A DNA stretch of 64,000 bases from Pseudalkalibacillus sp. SCS-8. Lineage in GTDB: Bacteria > Bacillota > Bacilli > Bacillales > Fictibacillaceae. The notes below the pieces were generated by a model that made no database searches, had not been told where the DNA came from, and was given only the letters and a program-made list of their open reading frames with translations. The DNA is taken from contig NZ_CP143541.1 in the NCBI RefSeq assembly GCF_040126055.1, positions 1,302,001 through 1,366,000 of the forward strand. The letters are read 5' to 3'. The position numbers were made by a program, and so were the translations under genes. Positions 62,910 through 64,000 of this stretch are shown piece after piece (the first letter of the stretch is position 1; the number at the start of each line of letters is the position of its first letter).

Positions 62910-63290
62910 TTATTCAGGATGGTTAACCATATGATAAGCCGTCATCGTCAATCGGCTGATTATTTGTTCCTTATAGGGGCTTTCCAAATCTACTTCTTCC
63001 ATCGCTTCTTTCATACATGACAACCATGCCTCAGCTCGTGTTTTTGTTATTGGAAATGGAAGATGTCTTGCACGTAACATTGGATGCCCATGTTCCGCCG
63101 TGTATAGCGTAGGTCCACCAAGAAATTGAGTCAAAAATTGTTTCTGTTTACGCATCGTTTCAGTTAAGTCATCCGGAAAAATCGGTGCTAGGTCCGGGTG
63201 GTGCTGCACGCGGTTATAAAAAGCTTCTACCAGTTTTTCAATCATATGTGATCCACCAATGTTTTCAAATGGTGTCTGTTGATTATCCAT
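62910..63290 (-). CDS. yjbI: YjbI, truncated haemoglobin (group II/O)
   Basis: A 126-residue globin. The pre-helix FENIGG, the proximal His in LRARHLPFPITKTRAEAWL and Trp near position 90 are typical of group II truncated haemoglobins. In B. subtilis and Staphylococcus it co-occurs with YjbH in an operon. It can bind O2 or NO and may protect the adaptor pair; the physiological role is unsettled. Confidence 0.92.
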   Translation of the reverse strand: MDNQQTPFENIGGSHMIEKLVEAFYNRVQHHPDLAPIFPDDLTETMRKQKQFLTQFLGGPTLYTAEHGHPMLRARHLPFPITKTRAEAWLSCMKEAMEEVDLESPYKEQIISRLTMTAYHMVNHPE

Positions 63291-63413
63291 AAATTGTAAC
63301 CTACCTTATTTTGTTCCAAGAAGTTCATACTTATTTTAGCAATGCTGTCCTTCATTCGGCAAACAATCTGATTGAGGGACTTATTTATGAAAGGTGAGTC
63401 AGTCGAATGCGGA

Positions 63414-63463
63414 ATAAAAAAAGAGTGAACATGATGAAGACTTGAGCGTCTTCCCGTTCACCC
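63414..63463 (-). terminator. Terminator of the lytic transglycosylase gene
   Basis: Read leftwards: GTGAAC...AGAC / GTCT...GTTCAC nested stem, then a run of seven T. Confidence 0.75.
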
Positions 63464-63477
63464 TTACAGGTCTGAAT

Positions 63478-64000
63478 TTATACGTTTAGATAATTGTGCA
63501 TCACTTTCTTCACATAGTTGGTGGTTTCGTTGAATGGTGGTATTCCATTATATTTTTCTACATTTCCTGGTCCAGCATTATAAGCGGCAAGCGCTGTCTG
63601 GATATTGCCATCGAAACGATCGAGCATCTCACGAAGATACTTAGCGCCGCCCATAATATTGTCTTTTGGATCATATGGATTCTTGACATCCAGCCATTCT
63701 GCTGTCTTAGGCATAAGCTGCATAAGTCCCATGGCACCAGCAGGGCTCGTACTTAACGCATTATAATTCGACTCCTGCTTGATGACAGCATGGATCAGCG
63801 AAGGGTCAAGCTTATATCTTTCAGCAGCTTCATTTATGTAGTTGGAATAAGGTTTGTCATGTGTATCTGACTGTATTCTGTCCAGTTGCTGTGGCTTTTG
63901 GAGCTGCCCGAGTGCAAATGGCTTAGCAGATGAATGGATCATTCTCCGGTTCGTTACAGGCTGTAGCAAGGATTGTAGCTCTTGCTGGAATAAAGGATTC
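63478..64000 (-). CDS. Lytic transglycosylase SLT domain protein (YjbJ-like), 5' end cut by the window
   Basis: At least 173 codons are visible; the reading frame continues past the window edge, so the apparent start codon at 63969 is internal. The SLT (goose-lysozyme type) domain runs over the last 120 residues: [20 protein letters not shown] with the catalytic Glu, [13 protein letters not shown] and [12 protein letters not shown]. It cleaves peptidoglycan. The position after yjbH-yjbI corresponds to B. subtilis YjbJ (CwlQ). The upstream part may hold a secretion signal that is not visible. Confidence 0.88.
   Translation of the reverse strand, partial: NPLFQQELQSLLQPVTNRRMIHSSAKPFALGQLQKPQQLDRIQSDTHDKPYSNYINEAAERYKLDPSLIHAVIKQESNYNALSTSPAGAMGLMQLMPKTAEWLDVKNPYDPKDNIMGGAKYLREMLDRFDGNIQTALAAYNAGPGNVEKYNGIPPFNETTNYVKKVMHNYLNV

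Overview
The window is chromosomal DNA from a low-GC, Gram-positive, endospore-forming type bacterium of the family Bacillaceae. The main evidence is gene order. From about 28.4 kb to the right end the genes follow the Bacillus subtilis yjzD-yjaU-yjaV-med-comZ-fabH-fabF-(...)-yjbA-trpS-oppABCDF-(...)-yjbC-spx-yjbE-mecA-(...)-coiA-pepF-yjbH-yjbI-yjbJ block, with local insertions, and trpS is inverted. Shine-Dalgarno (SD) sequences are strong (AAGGAGG type), TTG and GTG starts are common, and intrinsic terminators are compact. The genus cannot be fixed from sequence alone; an alkaliphilic or halotolerant relative of Alkalihalobacillus/Fictibacillus is possible. I saw no rRNA, tRNA, CRISPR array, prophage or complete insertion sequence.

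Layout. 0-2.1 kb: end of a sugar (probably maltodextrin) ABC importer and a MalR-like LacI repressor. 2.2-4.6 kb: a three-gene oxidative N-demethylase (DmmA/HODM-like) operon. 4.6-7.2 kb (minus strand): Ku and a LigD whose ligase and polymerase parts are separate overlapping genes (NHEJ repair). 7.5-12.7 kb: a short-chain dehydrogenase, a YtcJ-type amidohydrolase, and a soluble histidine kinase that overlaps an ATP-grasp ligase. 13-21 kb: an orphan sigma factor, DegV and YitT family proteins, an Nfu-N protein, a PP-loop ATPase plus GDSL hydrolase pair, a HAD phosphatase, an NhaC antiporter, and several small proteins. 21-28.5 kb: YitV and YitW, a DUF1659/DUF2922/YvrJ trio, a molybdenum-cofactor operon (moeA-mobB-moaE-moaD), UppP, YjzC, an orphan amino-acid ABC ATPase and YjzD.

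28.5-39 kb: yjaU, yjaV, med-comZ (competence control), fabH-fabF behind a promoter with a FapR-like operator, glpQ, yjbA, a DJ-1/PfpI protein behind a sigma-B type promoter, an unannotated 42-residue secreted cysteine peptide, and trpS with a full T-box leader. 39-45 kb: the oligopeptide permease operon oppABCDF. 45-55 kb: DegV, HD-domain protein, DUF4015 glycosidase-like protein, YjbC, an RND efflux pump with its adaptor, and Spx. 55-64 kb: YjbE, MecA, cardiolipin synthase, CoiA, PepF, SpxH (YjbH), truncated haemoglobin YjbI and the end of a lytic transglycosylase.

Themes. The right half groups genes for regulated proteolysis and competence. MecA and SpxH are Clp adaptors, Spx is the SpxH client, ComZ and Med act on ComK/ComG expression, CoiA acts in transformation, and Opp plus PepF take up and cut peptides. 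At least four copies of a short palindromic-ended repeat are scattered in intergenic spaces. The most novel-looking items are the secreted cysteine peptide, the N-demethylase operon, the split LigD, the kinase/ATP-grasp overlap, and the repeat family.
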